DNA of 36,600 bases, from NCBI GenBank assembly GCA_018136815.1, contig CM030945.1, positions 1,549,877-1,586,476 of the forward strand. Direction: 5' to 3'. The translations under genes and the position numbers were made by a program. Every line of letters starts with the position of its first letter. Within the stretch, counting starts at the first letter, position 1. The notes beneath the pieces were generated by a model that was not told the origin of the DNA, searched no databases, and saw only the letters and a program-made list of their open reading frames with translations. The DNA is from Isochrysis galbana. Taxonomy: Eukaryota; Haptophyta; Isochrysidales; Isochrysidaceae. This document shows, in pieces, positions 14,419 to 23,301 of the stretch.

Positions 14419-15126
14419 TCACTCGATGTAGTCGAGGCCGTCAATGCCAAACTCACTGTCTATCCTCTTGCTATCCATTTGGAACTCATCAATAAATCTC
14501 TTGCGCACCTCAAATACGTTGTCGGTCCACCGATTCGCTGCTTCTTTGAGCACAGGGACATCCTGTAGACGCTGTTGCAGATTCAATGCCCCAGCTGTCT
14601 CAGCAGCCTTCAACTCACCATCAAGCCGCGCCTCATCCTGCTTCAGGGCCTCAATCGCTGTTGACATGCTGGCGATATCGGCGGAATCATCCTTACCGCC
14701 CGATTCGCGAGCTCGCTGCTCTGCCTGCTGCTTCTGTTGCGCTTTCAATTGCTCGACCTGTGATCTCAGCATGGCAGTCTGCTGCCGCAGACTCGCCAGC
14801 TCAGCGCGCTTCTTCGAGCCGGCTTCGCCTGGGAAGGACCAGTAGTACGTTGAGACGCCGACCTTGCCCTCGTGCACCAGGTCATCGCAAATGAGCTCCT
14901 TGAGCACATCCTTGACGGCGTTGGAGATGATTCCCAGCTTAGCCGCCTCCCGCTCCACGTCCTTCATCGCATATACCGAGCGTGAGCTGTGGAACATCGA
15001 GAGCATCCGCTGCCGCTTCTCATCAGCTGAGACGCCTTTCTTCCCCTGCGGCAAGGGAGGTGGCGCTCACGACTCGGGCCGCACAGGCGACGAAGGCGTC
15101 GACGCGTGTGCCGCGCGACGTACCAT
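14419..15126 (-). CDS. MND1: Meiotic nuclear division protein 1 (MND1)
   Basis: MND1 pairs with HOP2; the heterodimer stimulates DMC1/RAD51 strand exchange during meiosis. The main exon (15045-14419) encodes GKKGVSADEKRQRMLSMF at its start, a winged-helix region with KDVLKELICDDLV and STYYWSFPGEA, a central coiled coil (about aa 80-150), and the hallmark KEAANRWTDN followed by a C-terminal helix and GIDGLDYIE. No ATG begins this exon. Upstream, ATG at 15126-15124 is followed directly by the donor GTACGT; a 78-nt intron (15123-15046) ends GCCGCAG and joins ATG to GGG AAG AAA, giving MGKKGVSADEK, which matches the family's usual N-terminus. Predicted length 209 aa, normal for MND1. Presence of the gene implies meiotic competence in the lineage. 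It diverges from the ABHD11-like gene across the copia insertion. Confidence 0.93.
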
Positions 15127-15184
15127 TTCTGCTGCGAGACGGGGCGAGGTACGGCGACTGCGATGAACGGACGCGGGGAGGGCG

Positions 15185-15311
15185 AGAGAGGAGAGGGAGG
15201 GGAGGGAGCGGCCGCGCTCGAGGATGATTTCCCGCCCCTTTTCCGCTAAGCCGTCGCTCCCCCCCTCCCCCTTCCCCCCCCCCCCCCCCTTCCCCCTTCC
15301 CTTTCCCCCTC
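15185..15311. repeat. Purine/pyrimidine tract at the copia insertion site
   Basis: Purine-rich (GAGAGAGGAG) from 15185, then C/T-rich with C-runs from about 15250 to 15311. It is the 5' flank of MND1, and the copia element inserted into its right edge. The pyrimidine-rich sequence resumes after the element at 21057 (CCCTCCCCCTCC). Confidence 0.8.
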
Positions 15312-15497
15312 TGTTTGACTCTGACCTCTGAGCGAGGGCATTTTGTAGTATACGTGTCAGATCTACTCCGAGTGAAGGGAGGGGAACGTACCGTCGTCAC
15401 CGTCGTCGTTGTGTGAGCGCGCTAGCTCAATGATGTTCCCCTTGGTCTACACGATATTGCTATCAATCACTGGGTCCCCATGGGTTGGGGCCAAACA
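15312..15497 (+). repeat. 5' LTR of copia element
   Basis: 186 bp, from TGTTTGACTCTGACC to GGGGCCAAACA. No difference from the 3' LTR was seen by eye. The first ATG of the gag-pol frame (15430) lies inside this LTR. Confidence 0.97.
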
Positions 15498-18400
15498 TGG
15501 TACCCCCGCCGAGAGGGGTTCACACCTCTCTCGCACGCGACTGAGCGCACGCTCCCAAGATGTCTACACCCAACACAAGGTTGGACCAAAGACAGAAACC
15601 GAACAACTCTTCAAGACAATTGAGTTGTTCCAACCACTGACTCCGCTCAAGGGAGCGGACATCGGGCCTTATGCTTCGCAGCAAGGCCAACAAGCACTGT
15701 CACATCCGATGCGCGGCAGCCGCGTCGAATTCTCGGAAAAATCAGACTTCAAAGCCATCCCAAAACATTCTCTGGTACACGGTGTTGGGACTCAACAAAC
15801 TCTGTTATACAAATGCCACATCTGCCGTTCCCGAAATACTCGCCTGCCTGCGGCACAGTGGTACGTGCGTCCGCACCGCTCGCTCACCGCTGAAGGTGCA
15901 TGGATCGAATCTCACCGTCATCGCAAGCTTGGTTTCTTTTTGGTGAACTTTCCAAAAGTTTTGAGCATGCCCACCACAAGGACATCTGAACAATCCTTCA
16001 ACCTCAAGTCCTTCCGCCGCCCTGTGGCGCCGTCCCTGAAACACCGTCGAGGCGAGCTCGATGCTAATCACCCTCCCGCTTCCTCATCGATCCCAATGGC
16101 CACAATCCATCACATCCAACAAGCTCAACCACAAGATCAAAAGCTTGAATATGTCTTCATGATGGGGGAAGACACCCTTGAAGACTTCGACTCGCGCAAG
16201 TATCGCTGCCGACCGTTCGACGGCACTCCGGGCCGCCCCTTCGAGATATTCTGCCGAGACTTTGGCAATGCTTTCTCAAGAGACTACATTGGAGACTCCG
16301 ACCTAACCACTTGCATGTTAGGTCTGGATATTGGTGGATACCTGGAACAAAATCCAGATACTGATCGGTCTGTCTTCGGAGGGGTCCCTATGTATCAGTT
16401 CTACAACGCTGATGGAACAGTGAGGGCCGGAGCTAGGCAACAGCTAATGGACCACACCAAGAGAAAGCGTATACTCTTCTCATATCTCATGGAGCACATC
16501 TCTAATTCCGATCTTCGGGAAATGTTGACATCACAAGCCCCGCACGACGGAGCCAAAGCGTATCAACTCTTACATGATCAATGCCATCAAGAGGTAGATG
16601 ATCTGACCCTTATGGAACATGATTCTCAATGGGACAATGTTTCACTTTTGACAGTGGGCATCAACGAGCATTCAATCTCCAACTTGATCACCCACCTCCA
16701 TAGTTTGAACGCCAAACGCCCTTCGAATCGACAAAAATCAAAAGACCAACTTGTAATTAAGGTACTCTCATGCATCACACCAGACATTTCAGAATCCCTA
16801 GCGCACACTTGCCAAGAGGAAATTGCCGCTGCCCCGTCGAAACGCAAATTTTGGACCAACAATCAGCGAGATATCTTGAAGCTGAAAGCAGACCTACAAC
16901 CATTATGGAGGATCAAATTCAACCAAGGCGCCATCACCATTCCCAAGGAAAGTGGTAGGCGTGCAACAGGTGGTGGGGCCCGCCCAGATGCATCCTACGC
17001 AAACGATTCCGCGCTTCTAGCGAAATCGACGACGGCTCCGCCTAACAACCAACCACAACCACAACGAGCGCTGCTAAGTGCATCCCAAGCACTGAAATCG
17101 GCTAGGTGCTATCGCTGTCAGGGATCTGGGCATCAGGCCAACATCTGTCCAACCCCCGCAGATCACTCCGTCACTATACATGACTGGATAGCTGCTTTGC
17201 AGTCTCATGCCGGCTCACGCACCAAAGGAAACCGAGGAAAAGGCAAAAGTTCCGCTTTCGGCAAAGGAGGAAGAGGGAAAAACTCATCTGCATACGTATT
17301 ATCCGACGATGCGAACGCAGCTTCTACCACCGACAAATCGCCGCGTTGCGAAGGCGGAGGGAATACACACGCTGAGACCGCCAACTTCACCGCTGGAGAA
17401 GAGTGGAGTGACATCGTTGATGACACTGCTTTTTCCGCTATCCCTACAAGCCCGCCATTCAACCCTCCGTCTGAGCTTGAAGATGCCTCACGCCCATGCC
17501 TGTGGAGCAATCTATATCACATTTGGACCACATTTGTCTCATTCTTCATTGTTATCTTTCGTCGGGGTCACGAACAGCTCCGCGTATCCGACACTCACAC
17601 GGCTCTTTTCTCTCATTCGCCTACACCTAAGAAATTGGATTTCATCATCGATTGTGGTGCTACTAAACACTGTATCTCCAACGAGCTTGAGCTGGATCGA
17701 GTAACCGATGACGACCCTCAAACCTTCATCGTCATCGGTGATGGCCGCCGAGTACCTGTCTCCAAGATTGGAGACATGACAATTGTTGTTGATGCGCGCC
17801 TAAAATTAGGCGAGAATACATATGCGCAACGACGAGTACCGGTCCGTCTCACTGGTGTGAGAGTTGTCCCTAGCCTAGCGGCTAGACTCTTCAGTTGTAG
17901 GGCCGGATACGAGAATGATAACATCTCGACCTTTCTCAACAAAGAGTGCTACCTACAGCTACCTGGAGGGGAGGTTGCTCACATGGCGGCCTCGGGCCAT
18001 CATTATGTTCTCAACTTCGATACAGCGCTAGCTGCGACTAGCTTGGAAGAAAATGGAACGGATGATGCGACTCCGTCTTTGTGGCATGCGAGGTTAGGCC
18101 ACTTCAATGTCCACCGCATACGCTCCGCGATGCTATCTAGAGGAAAGAAAGACGCGCACGCCTCGGCACACAAACTAGCTTGCACAGCGTGCGCCGCCAA
18201 TCAACGTCGGTCGCCCCACAAAACAGCAACGCCTCGTTCTCGGACTTATGCCCACTTTGGAGAAAGAATTGTGTCCGACACTTGTGGTCCTTTCCCCCCA
18301 TCACCATCCGGTCTGCGGTTTGCGATAATCTTCGTCGACATGTTCTCCCGTTTCGCATCGGTCTACTTCTTGAAATCAAAATCTTCCGCCGATGTGTTGA

Positions 18401-20853
18401 TTGCAGCCCAAACATTTGTCGGAGATCACTCCTATCTCCTCACAAAAACATCCATTCCCGGCGTGGTTGACCAATGGCACACAGATAATGGCACAGAATT
18501 CACGGCGTCTGCCATTGATGCATTTTGCTCGCAGCTAGGCATCCGCCGCTCATTTTCTATTGCAGACGCGCCGCAAACAAATGGTGTCGCTGAAAGAGCA
18601 TGGGGCGTACTTCTCCGCAGCATGAGAGTCATGCTCGCACATGCTGGCTGTGACACCTTTTTCTCCACCCTCTGGCCGTTTCTTATGTCGCAAGCTGCTG
18701 CAATCCATAATTCTTTGCCTTCGTTCTCGTTCTCGCCACCAGAAGTTCCATGGCAAAAGGCTGATCCGCGCCGCCCCCCTGCGCCTCTTTCACGTTTCCG
18801 CGTCATGTTATGCGATTGTTGGGTACATGTTGGTGAGCCCAGTGACAAACTGGCCTCCCGTCGCTGTCCGGCAGTCCACCTGGGGTGGGACCCTCGCCGC
18901 CGAGGGTACTTCGTATTCGTGCCCTCCTTACGTCGAATCACCACGGCTGTTGACGTTAGTTTCGACGAATCTTCTTTCACGTCTTTCGCGGGAATCTCCC
19001 GCCCGACACCGTCTGCGTCTGCGGCCTCAGGCAGCCTTGTCCGTCGCGCCTCCGATGCTGCCTCCCTCCCCACCCCCGTTCGCCGCCTCACGCAGCATGA
19101 GCGCGTCCCGCCGCCGCCGGTGCCGGCTCCGCCGGTAGTGCCGCCTCCTGCGGTGTCTTCTACGCGTGCGACCGCCTCGGTCGTGGGGGAGTCCACCACA
19201 CCTGTGGCACCCAACATCTCCCAAGCCCTCATGGCAGCAACACCTGCTGGCCCCATTCCAGAGCCTCGCACCTTCAGAGAGGCCATCAGCGACCCTGTGT
19301 ACGGCGAGAAGTGGAGAGAAGCGATGCAGGAAGATGTGAAGGGCAAGTATGAGACCAACAAAGCCTGGAAACTTGTGAAAGCCGATGAAATTCCAGCTGG
19401 GAGAAAGCCAATGAAGGGAAAATGGGTGTTCAAAGTCAAGTACAACTCGGACGGGTCAGTGGAGAGGTTCAAGGCTAGATGGGTGGCCTGTGGCTACAGC
19501 CAAGTACCAGGAGTTGACTTTACAGAAACCTTTTGCGGCACTCTACGACACGAAAGCTCCAGGATCTTCCTAGCACTGACAAATGAAGCAGATGATGATC
19601 TCTTGGAAATCGACACAGTGAAAGCTTTCTCATCCGCCGATATGGATGGGAATCCACTCTACATAGTTCAGCCCACTGGATTTGAAGATCCCAACTACGC
19701 AGCATGTCTCCTCCTCGCGCCACTAGAAGGAACCAAACAAGCTGGTTATCAATACATGATCACCAACACAGCCACACTCACCAAAATCGGCTTTGAGCAA
19801 TCCGCTGTCGAACCGAATTTCTTTAAACGATCGTACGAGGATGGCTCTACAATTTACCTTGCTCTCTATGTGGACAACATGCTAGTGAGGTTCCCGACAG
19901 GCCGGAAGGAGTTGGTTGACTCATTCATCGCCCAATATTCCAAGCGATTCAATGTAAGCATTGTTGGAGAACCATCACGTTTCTTGGGCTTCGAGATTAT
20001 CCGAGACCGTGCCAACCGTCACATGACGCTCCGTCAGACCAAGTATATCGAAGAGATTGCTAACGCCTTCCTGAGTGAGCGAACTAGCAAACTATTTGCT
20101 ACCCCGATCTGTTCTTCGAAGATAGACGAATTTCATAAGCTAACCGGTGCCAAGTGTGACATGGATAGATCTCGAATGCGATCCAAATCTTATCTCCAAC
20201 TTATGGGCTCTTTGCTATGGGTCACCATCACTCGACCTGACATCGCCTTCTACGTTTCCTTCCTATGTCAATTCATGCAGGATCCTTCGCCTCAGAACTA
20301 TGACTCGGCTCTTGGTATCGTTAGTTACCTCCAATACTCAAAATGGCTTGGAATAACTTACGATGGCTCGAATTCGTCACTTGAAGTTTATGCTGACTCA
20401 TCCTGGGGCTCTCTCCCGAAGCCGTTTGCCGGATACGTACTCAAGTATGGGGGGGCCTCAATCTCATTTCAGTCCAAGAAACTCAAGTTAGTCGCCCAAT
20501 CATCGGCCGAAGCCGAAACAGCTGTTTATGCCTTAGCTGCTCGGAACTTGCAATTCTCATTGCACCTATTCGAGTTTCTAGGACATCCACAGCAACTCCC
20601 GATCCACATATTCACTGATAACTCGGCCACGCGCGATTCAATCAAAAACCCAGGGGTCACCGCTCGCACCCGTCATTATGTTCGCTGGTTGCTTTACGCT
20701 CGAGAGCAATTTCTACATCATATTTCAGCCCCGAAATGGATCTCGACTTCCCAGATGACCGCTGACATATTCACCAAATGTCTCGACAAAACTACATTTC
20801 TTCGTCATCGTTGTTCCCTGCTAAATGAAAAGATCTGTCCTAACCAGCGTTAA
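15430..20853 (+). CDS. Copia gag-pol polyprotein
   Basis: 1807 aa, no internal stop; ATG 15430 is the first of two tandem ATGs and lies within the 5' LTR. Order: about 210 residues of unrecognised leader, gag-like region (about aa 240-540), CCHC knuckle C560-x2-C563-x4-H568-x4-C573, aspartic protease with DCGA at D741 (usually DSGA), GAG-pre-integrase segment (LWHARLGHFN and CTAC), integrase with D950, D1019 and E1055 (D,D35E), reverse transcriptase, and RNase H with D1656, E1694 or E1696, and D1730. Two oddities lie in the RT: the catalytic box reads YVDN (1480-1483) where YVDD is expected, and the usual LYGLKQ block is replaced by an unfamiliar sequence near 19710-19750. The first catalytic Asp (IDTVKAF, D1395) is present. 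Polymerase competence is therefore uncertain although the frame is intact. Confidence 0.95.
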   Translation: MMFPLVYTILLSITGSPWVGAKHGTPAERGSHLSRTRLSARSQDVYTQHKVGPKTETEQLFKTIELFQPLTPLKGADIGPYASQQGQQALSHPMRGSRVEFSEKSDFKAIPKHSLVHGVGTQQTLLYKCHICRSRNTRLPAAQWYVRPHRSLTAEGAWIESHRHRKLGFFLVNFPKVLSMPTTRTSEQSFNLKSFRRPVAPSLKHRRGELDANHPPASSSIPMATIHHIQQAQPQDQKLEYVFMMGEDTLEDFDSRKYRCRPFDGTPGRPFEIFCRDFGNAFSRDYIGDSDLTTCMLGLDIGGYLEQNPDTDRSVFGGVPMYQFYNADGTVRAGARQQLMDHTKRKRILFSYLMEHISNSDLREMLTSQAPHDGAKAYQLLHDQCHQEVDDLTLMEHDSQWDNVSLLTVGINEHSISNLITHLHSLNAKRPSNRQKSKDQLVIKVLSCITPDISESLAHTCQEEIAAAPSKRKFWTNNQRDILKLKADLQPLWRIKFNQGAITIPKESGRRATGGGARPDASYANDSALLAKSTTAPPNNQPQPQRALLSASQALKSARCYRCQGSGHQANICPTPADHSVTIHDWIAALQSHAGSRTKGNRGKGKSSAFGKGGRGKNSSAYVLSDDANAASTTDKSPRCEGGGNTHAETANFTAGEEWSDIVDDTAFSAIPTSPPFNPPSELEDASRPCLWSNLYHIWTTFVSFFIVIFRRGHEQLRVSDTHTALFSHSPTPKKLDFIIDCGATKHCISNELELDRVTDDDPQTFIVIGDGRRVPVSKIGDMTIVVDARLKLGENTYAQRRVPVRLTGVRVVPSLAARLFSCRAGYENDNISTFLNKECYLQLPGGEVAHMAASGHHYVLNFDTALAATSLEENGTDDATPSLWHARLGHFNVHRIRSAMLSRGKKDAHASAHKLACTACAANQRRSPHKTATPRSRTYAHFGERIVSDTCGPFPPSPSGLRFAIIFVDMFSRFASVYFLKSKSSADVLIAAQTFVGDHSYLLTKTSIPGVVDQWHTDNGTEFTASAIDAFCSQLGIRRSFSIADAPQTNGVAERAWGVLLRSMRVMLAHAGCDTFFSTLWPFLMSQAAAIHNSLPSFSFSPPEVPWQKADPRRPPAPLSRFRVMLCDCWVHVGEPSDKLASRRCPAVHLGWDPRRRGYFVFVPSLRRITTAVDVSFDESSFTSFAGISRPTPSASAASGSLVRRASDAASLPTPVRRLTQHERVPPPPVPAPPVVPPPAVSSTRATASVVGESTTPVAPNISQALMAATPAGPIPEPRTFREAISDPVYGEKWREAMQEDVKGKYETNKAWKLVKADEIPAGRKPMKGKWVFKVKYNSDGSVERFKARWVACGYSQVPGVDFTETFCGTLRHESSRIFLALTNEADDDLLEIDTVKAFSSADMDGNPLYIVQPTGFEDPNYAACLLLAPLEGTKQAGYQYMITNTATLTKIGFEQSAVEPNFFKRSYEDGSTIYLALYVDNMLVRFPTGRKELVDSFIAQYSKRFNVSIVGEPSRFLGFEIIRDRANRHMTLRQTKYIEEIANAFLSERTSKLFATPICSSKIDEFHKLTGAKCDMDRSRMRSKSYLQLMGSLLWVTITRPDIAFYVSFLCQFMQDPSPQNYDSALGIVSYLQYSKWLGITYDGSNSSLEVYADSSWGSLPKPFAGYVLKYGGASISFQSKKLKLVAQSSAEAETAVYALAARNLQFSLHLFEFLGHPQQLPIHIFTDNSATRDSIKNPGVTARTRHYVRWLLYAREQFLHHISAPKWISTSQMTADIFTKCLDKTTFLRHRCSLLNEKICPNQR
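15498..15513 (+). promoter_or_regulatory. Probable primer-binding site
   Basis: TGGTACCCCCGCCGAG follows the 5' LTR directly. It begins TGG, complementary to a tRNA CCA end, and would pair with a tRNA ending GGGGGTACCA. The exact tRNA cannot be named; it is not the classic initiator-Met site TGGTATCAGAGC. Confidence 0.6.
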
Positions 20854-20861
20854 GTCACGCT

Positions 20862-20870
20862 GTGGGGGAG
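20862..20870 (+). promoter_or_regulatory. Polypurine tract of copia element
   Basis: GTGGGGGAG abuts the 3' LTR and is the expected plus-strand primer, typical in position and sequence for copia elements. Confidence 0.85.
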
Positions 20871-21056
20871 TGTTTGACTCTGACCTCTGAGCGAGGGCAT
20901 TTTGTAGTATACGTGTCAGATCTACTCCGAGTGAAGGGAGGGGAACGTACCGTCGTCACCGTCGTCGTTGTGTGAGCGCGCTAGCTCAATGATGTTCCCC
21001 TTGGTCTACACGATATTGCTATCAATCACTGGGTCCCCATGGGTTGGGGCCAAACA
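20871..21056 (+). repeat. 3' LTR of copia element
   Basis: 186 bp, same start, end and sequence as 15312-15497. It is followed by CCCTC, the second copy of the 5-bp target duplication. Confidence 0.97.
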
Positions 21057-21061
21057 CCCTC

Positions 21062-21580
21062 CCCCTCCGCCTGCAGAAAGGCCACATTGTTTTGTACATC
21101 GGCGGTCTGACGGTCTACCTAGCCGAGGGTTCTACGATCTACGACCTGCGCGGGGGGGGGCGGAGGGGGGCGCGGGCGACTTCGTCGCATCTACTTTAAT
21201 AGTACGAACCCCGACGGCCGTCGCCATTCGATATTCACTCTTCAGGCTGGCTCACTTGTACTTGTTTTACTCGTAGTGTTTCGCCTTGGTCAATTTTCAC
21301 GATATGTGTGTTCCGCGGTCAAGGTCTATTATTATCTGTAATAGTCGAATATTGTTTGTAATGGCGGTAGGCGCGGTTCAGTGAGGTTGACAGAAGAGGT
21401 GGGTGGGTTGGGCGAAGGCGAGGACGGCGGCAAGAGCGAGATTGAGCGAGAGGCGAAGGACGAGGGCGCGAGACGAGAGGGCCTGCAAGCCGGCCATCCA
21501 GAACCCCTAAAGAAGAGAAGAATTCGTTCGGGCTCTCTCTTTCCCTCCGGCACCCCTTCGCCCTTCCCCGACACCGAGCG
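21062..21580. other. 5' flank of the ABHD11-like gene
   Basis: Originally part of the short (about 0.7 kb) divergent intergenic region shared with MND1, now separated from it by the copia insertion. It contains G-runs near 21150-21170 and a GA-rich stretch at 21410-21470 resembling 9030-9090. No gene or specific promoter motif was recognised. Confidence 0.55.
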
Positions 21581-22462
21581 ATGCGCCCGCTGCGCCTCTC
21601 GTCGCTGCAAGCCGTGTGCCGCGCCGGCTCCATCCAGCGGCGGGGGCTACACGTGCACCACCGGCGGGTAGAGGCGGCGAGCGCGAGCTCATCCCAGCCG
21701 CCGCTTGTCCTCATCCACGGCTTGCTCGGCTCCTCCTCCAACTTTGGCTCGCTCGCTCGTCGGCTCAACACGTCGCGTGATGTGCTGATGCCTGATCTGC
21801 GCAACCATGGCGCCTCGTTCTGGGATGAGGATTGCTCGATCGAGGCGATGGCCGAGGACATCATCTGTCTGCTTGACCAAGCTGCCATCCAGAAGGCTGT
21901 GCTGTGCGGCCACTCCCTCGGTGGGAAGGTCGCAATGGCAGCAGCACTCATGGAACCTGCGTGTGTCTCTCATCTCCTTGTCGTCGATATTGCGCCCGTC
22001 GTGTATGGGTCTACAGACGCGCTATGGAAGGCGAACTTCACCATTATGGACGCAATGCATGGGATGTCCGCCGAGGCGATGGGCCACCGCAAAACAGCTG
22101 ATGCGGCACTGCGAGATGCGGGCGTGAGCGACCCGGGTGTGCGCGCTTTCCTCCTTCAAAATCTGCAGCCCGAGCAGCGGTCGTGGAGGTGCAATCTGAG
22201 CGCACTACGGGATGCTGCCTATCGAGGTGAGATTGCTGGATTTCCCGAGCACCTGCCCCCTGCACCGCCAACATTGCCCACGCGCTTCATCGCCGGCACG
22301 AGGTCGTCGTACGTGTTGCCCGAGTATGAGTCAACAATGCGAGCCTTCTTTCCCGGAGCCGAGGAAGGGGGTGCACTCATGATTGAGGCCGGGCATTGGC
22401 TGCACGCAGAGCGGCCCGACGAGTTTGTGCGTCTTGTAGATGAATTTTGTGTAGGGGAATGA
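21581..22462 (+). CDS. Alpha/beta hydrolase, ABHD11-like
   Basis: Single-exon 293-aa protein. Residues 1-30 are rich in Arg and Ser without acidic residues (MRPLRLSSLQAVCRAGSIQR), consistent with a mitochondrial presequence. The hydrolase core shows the oxyanion-hole strand LVLIHGLLGSSSNF, DLRNHG, the nucleophile elbow GHSLGG (Ser112), VVDIAP, and a late GHWLHAERP carrying the catalytic His (His272). The order, spacing and the pairs DLRNHG/DIAP are those of ABHD11 and bacterial YbfF esterases. The catalytic acid was not assigned. Animal ABHD11 is a mitochondrial hydrolase linked to 2-oxoglutarate dehydrogenase; carrying that role over to this protist would be inference. The gene is divergent from MND1 and convergent with the coiled-coil gene ending at 23302. 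Confidence 0.88.
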   Translation: MRPLRLSSLQAVCRAGSIQRRGLHVHHRRVEAASASSSQPPLVLIHGLLGSSSNFGSLARRLNTSRDVLMPDLRNHGASFWDEDCSIEAMAEDIICLLDQAAIQKAVLCGHSLGGKVAMAAALMEPACVSHLLVVDIAPVVYGSTDALWKANFTIMDAMHGMSAEAMGHRKTADAALRDAGVSDPGVRAFLLQNLQPEQRSWRCNLSALRDAAYRGEIAGFPEHLPPAPPTLPTRFIAGTRSSYVLPEYESTMRAFFPGAEEGGALMIEAGHWLHAERPDEFVRLVDEFCVGE

Positions 22463-23301
22463 GAGGCATGAGACATGCGGTGGAAGCAAGGAGGTGGGAC
22501 TTCATAGATTGTGGATTGTGTGCGCCAAAAGAAATCGGGCAATTAGTCCGTAAAAATGAAGAATGCCCGCGAGCGTCATCGTGAGTGGAGCGGCTGCACA
22601 TGCTTTCCATCCTCTTTGCATGTGATCACCAGAGGGCGTGCGAGTGAAGCAACGAATGTTTGTGTTGGGATAATTTGGGGGGGGCAAAAAATTATTGCAA
22701 CAATTTCTTCTTACTGCAACCTACAATTTAAATTCTCGATTCTCTCCGCGGTCTACTCTAAGCCATGCCAAGACCCAGGCCCGAGGTTGAGCACATGGGC
22801 CGAAGACCGGAAACCAAAGACAAACGACCTATGGCCTATGGGGAAGGGGGGAAGGGAGTATTGAGTATTGAGAAGCGGGGCGCATAGCGCATAGAACCTA
22901 GAAGCGGGCGGCGTGGCGTTATGCAGTGGTAGGTGGTGCCGTGTCCGCTCAAGGTATAAGCCCCGAATCTGTAGATGTTAGATGGCAGTAAACCCTGAAT
23001 CTTCAAGACGTTTTCTTAAGGCAAGTGCAACAGTAATCGGAAAGCATTAGCAAGTCCATGAATGCATCTTGAGCGTGACGAACATGGGGATGGTCTTACA
23101 CACATGCGCAATGCGCCTCGGAGAATCACCAAGTTCTACGGAGCTCGTGCCTTCACATTGCCGCACATCATACTCAGGGTTTCGTGCTCCATGCTCAAGT
23201 AGTGGAGTAGTGGACAAGACAAGATGGGTGATAACCAATTAACCCTACAATTGAAAGAAGTAAAAATTTGAGAGGGACGAGGTCCCGTCGGCTACCGTTG
23301 G
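22463..23301. other. Convergent intergenic region
   Basis: Lies between the 3' ends of the ABHD11-like and coiled-coil genes. It has lower GC than the genes and no supported frame. About 22770-23010 shows weak similarity to 8600-8790, perhaps an old dispersed repeat. No RNA gene or terminator was recognised. Confidence 0.5.

Larger units (their letters stand above)
15312..21056 (+). mobile_element. Complete Ty1/copia LTR retrotransposon
   Basis: 5745-bp element bounded by two 186-bp LTRs starting TG and ending CA that look identical throughout. It is flanked by a 5-bp target duplication CCCTC (15307-15311 and 21057-21061). It has a primer-binding-site-like start (TGGTACCCCC) straight after the 5' LTR, one uninterrupted gag-pol frame in copia order (integrase before reverse transcriptase and RNase H), and a polypurine tract before the 3' LTR. 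Identical LTRs indicate a recent insertion. It sits in the intergenic space between two divergent genes, MND1 and the ABHD11-like hydrolase. Confidence 0.97.

Noticed and set aside
18432-19472. 346-aa antisense frame within the copia element
   Set aside because: It is a shadow of the well-supported integrase/RT frame on the other strand and has no domain of its own.
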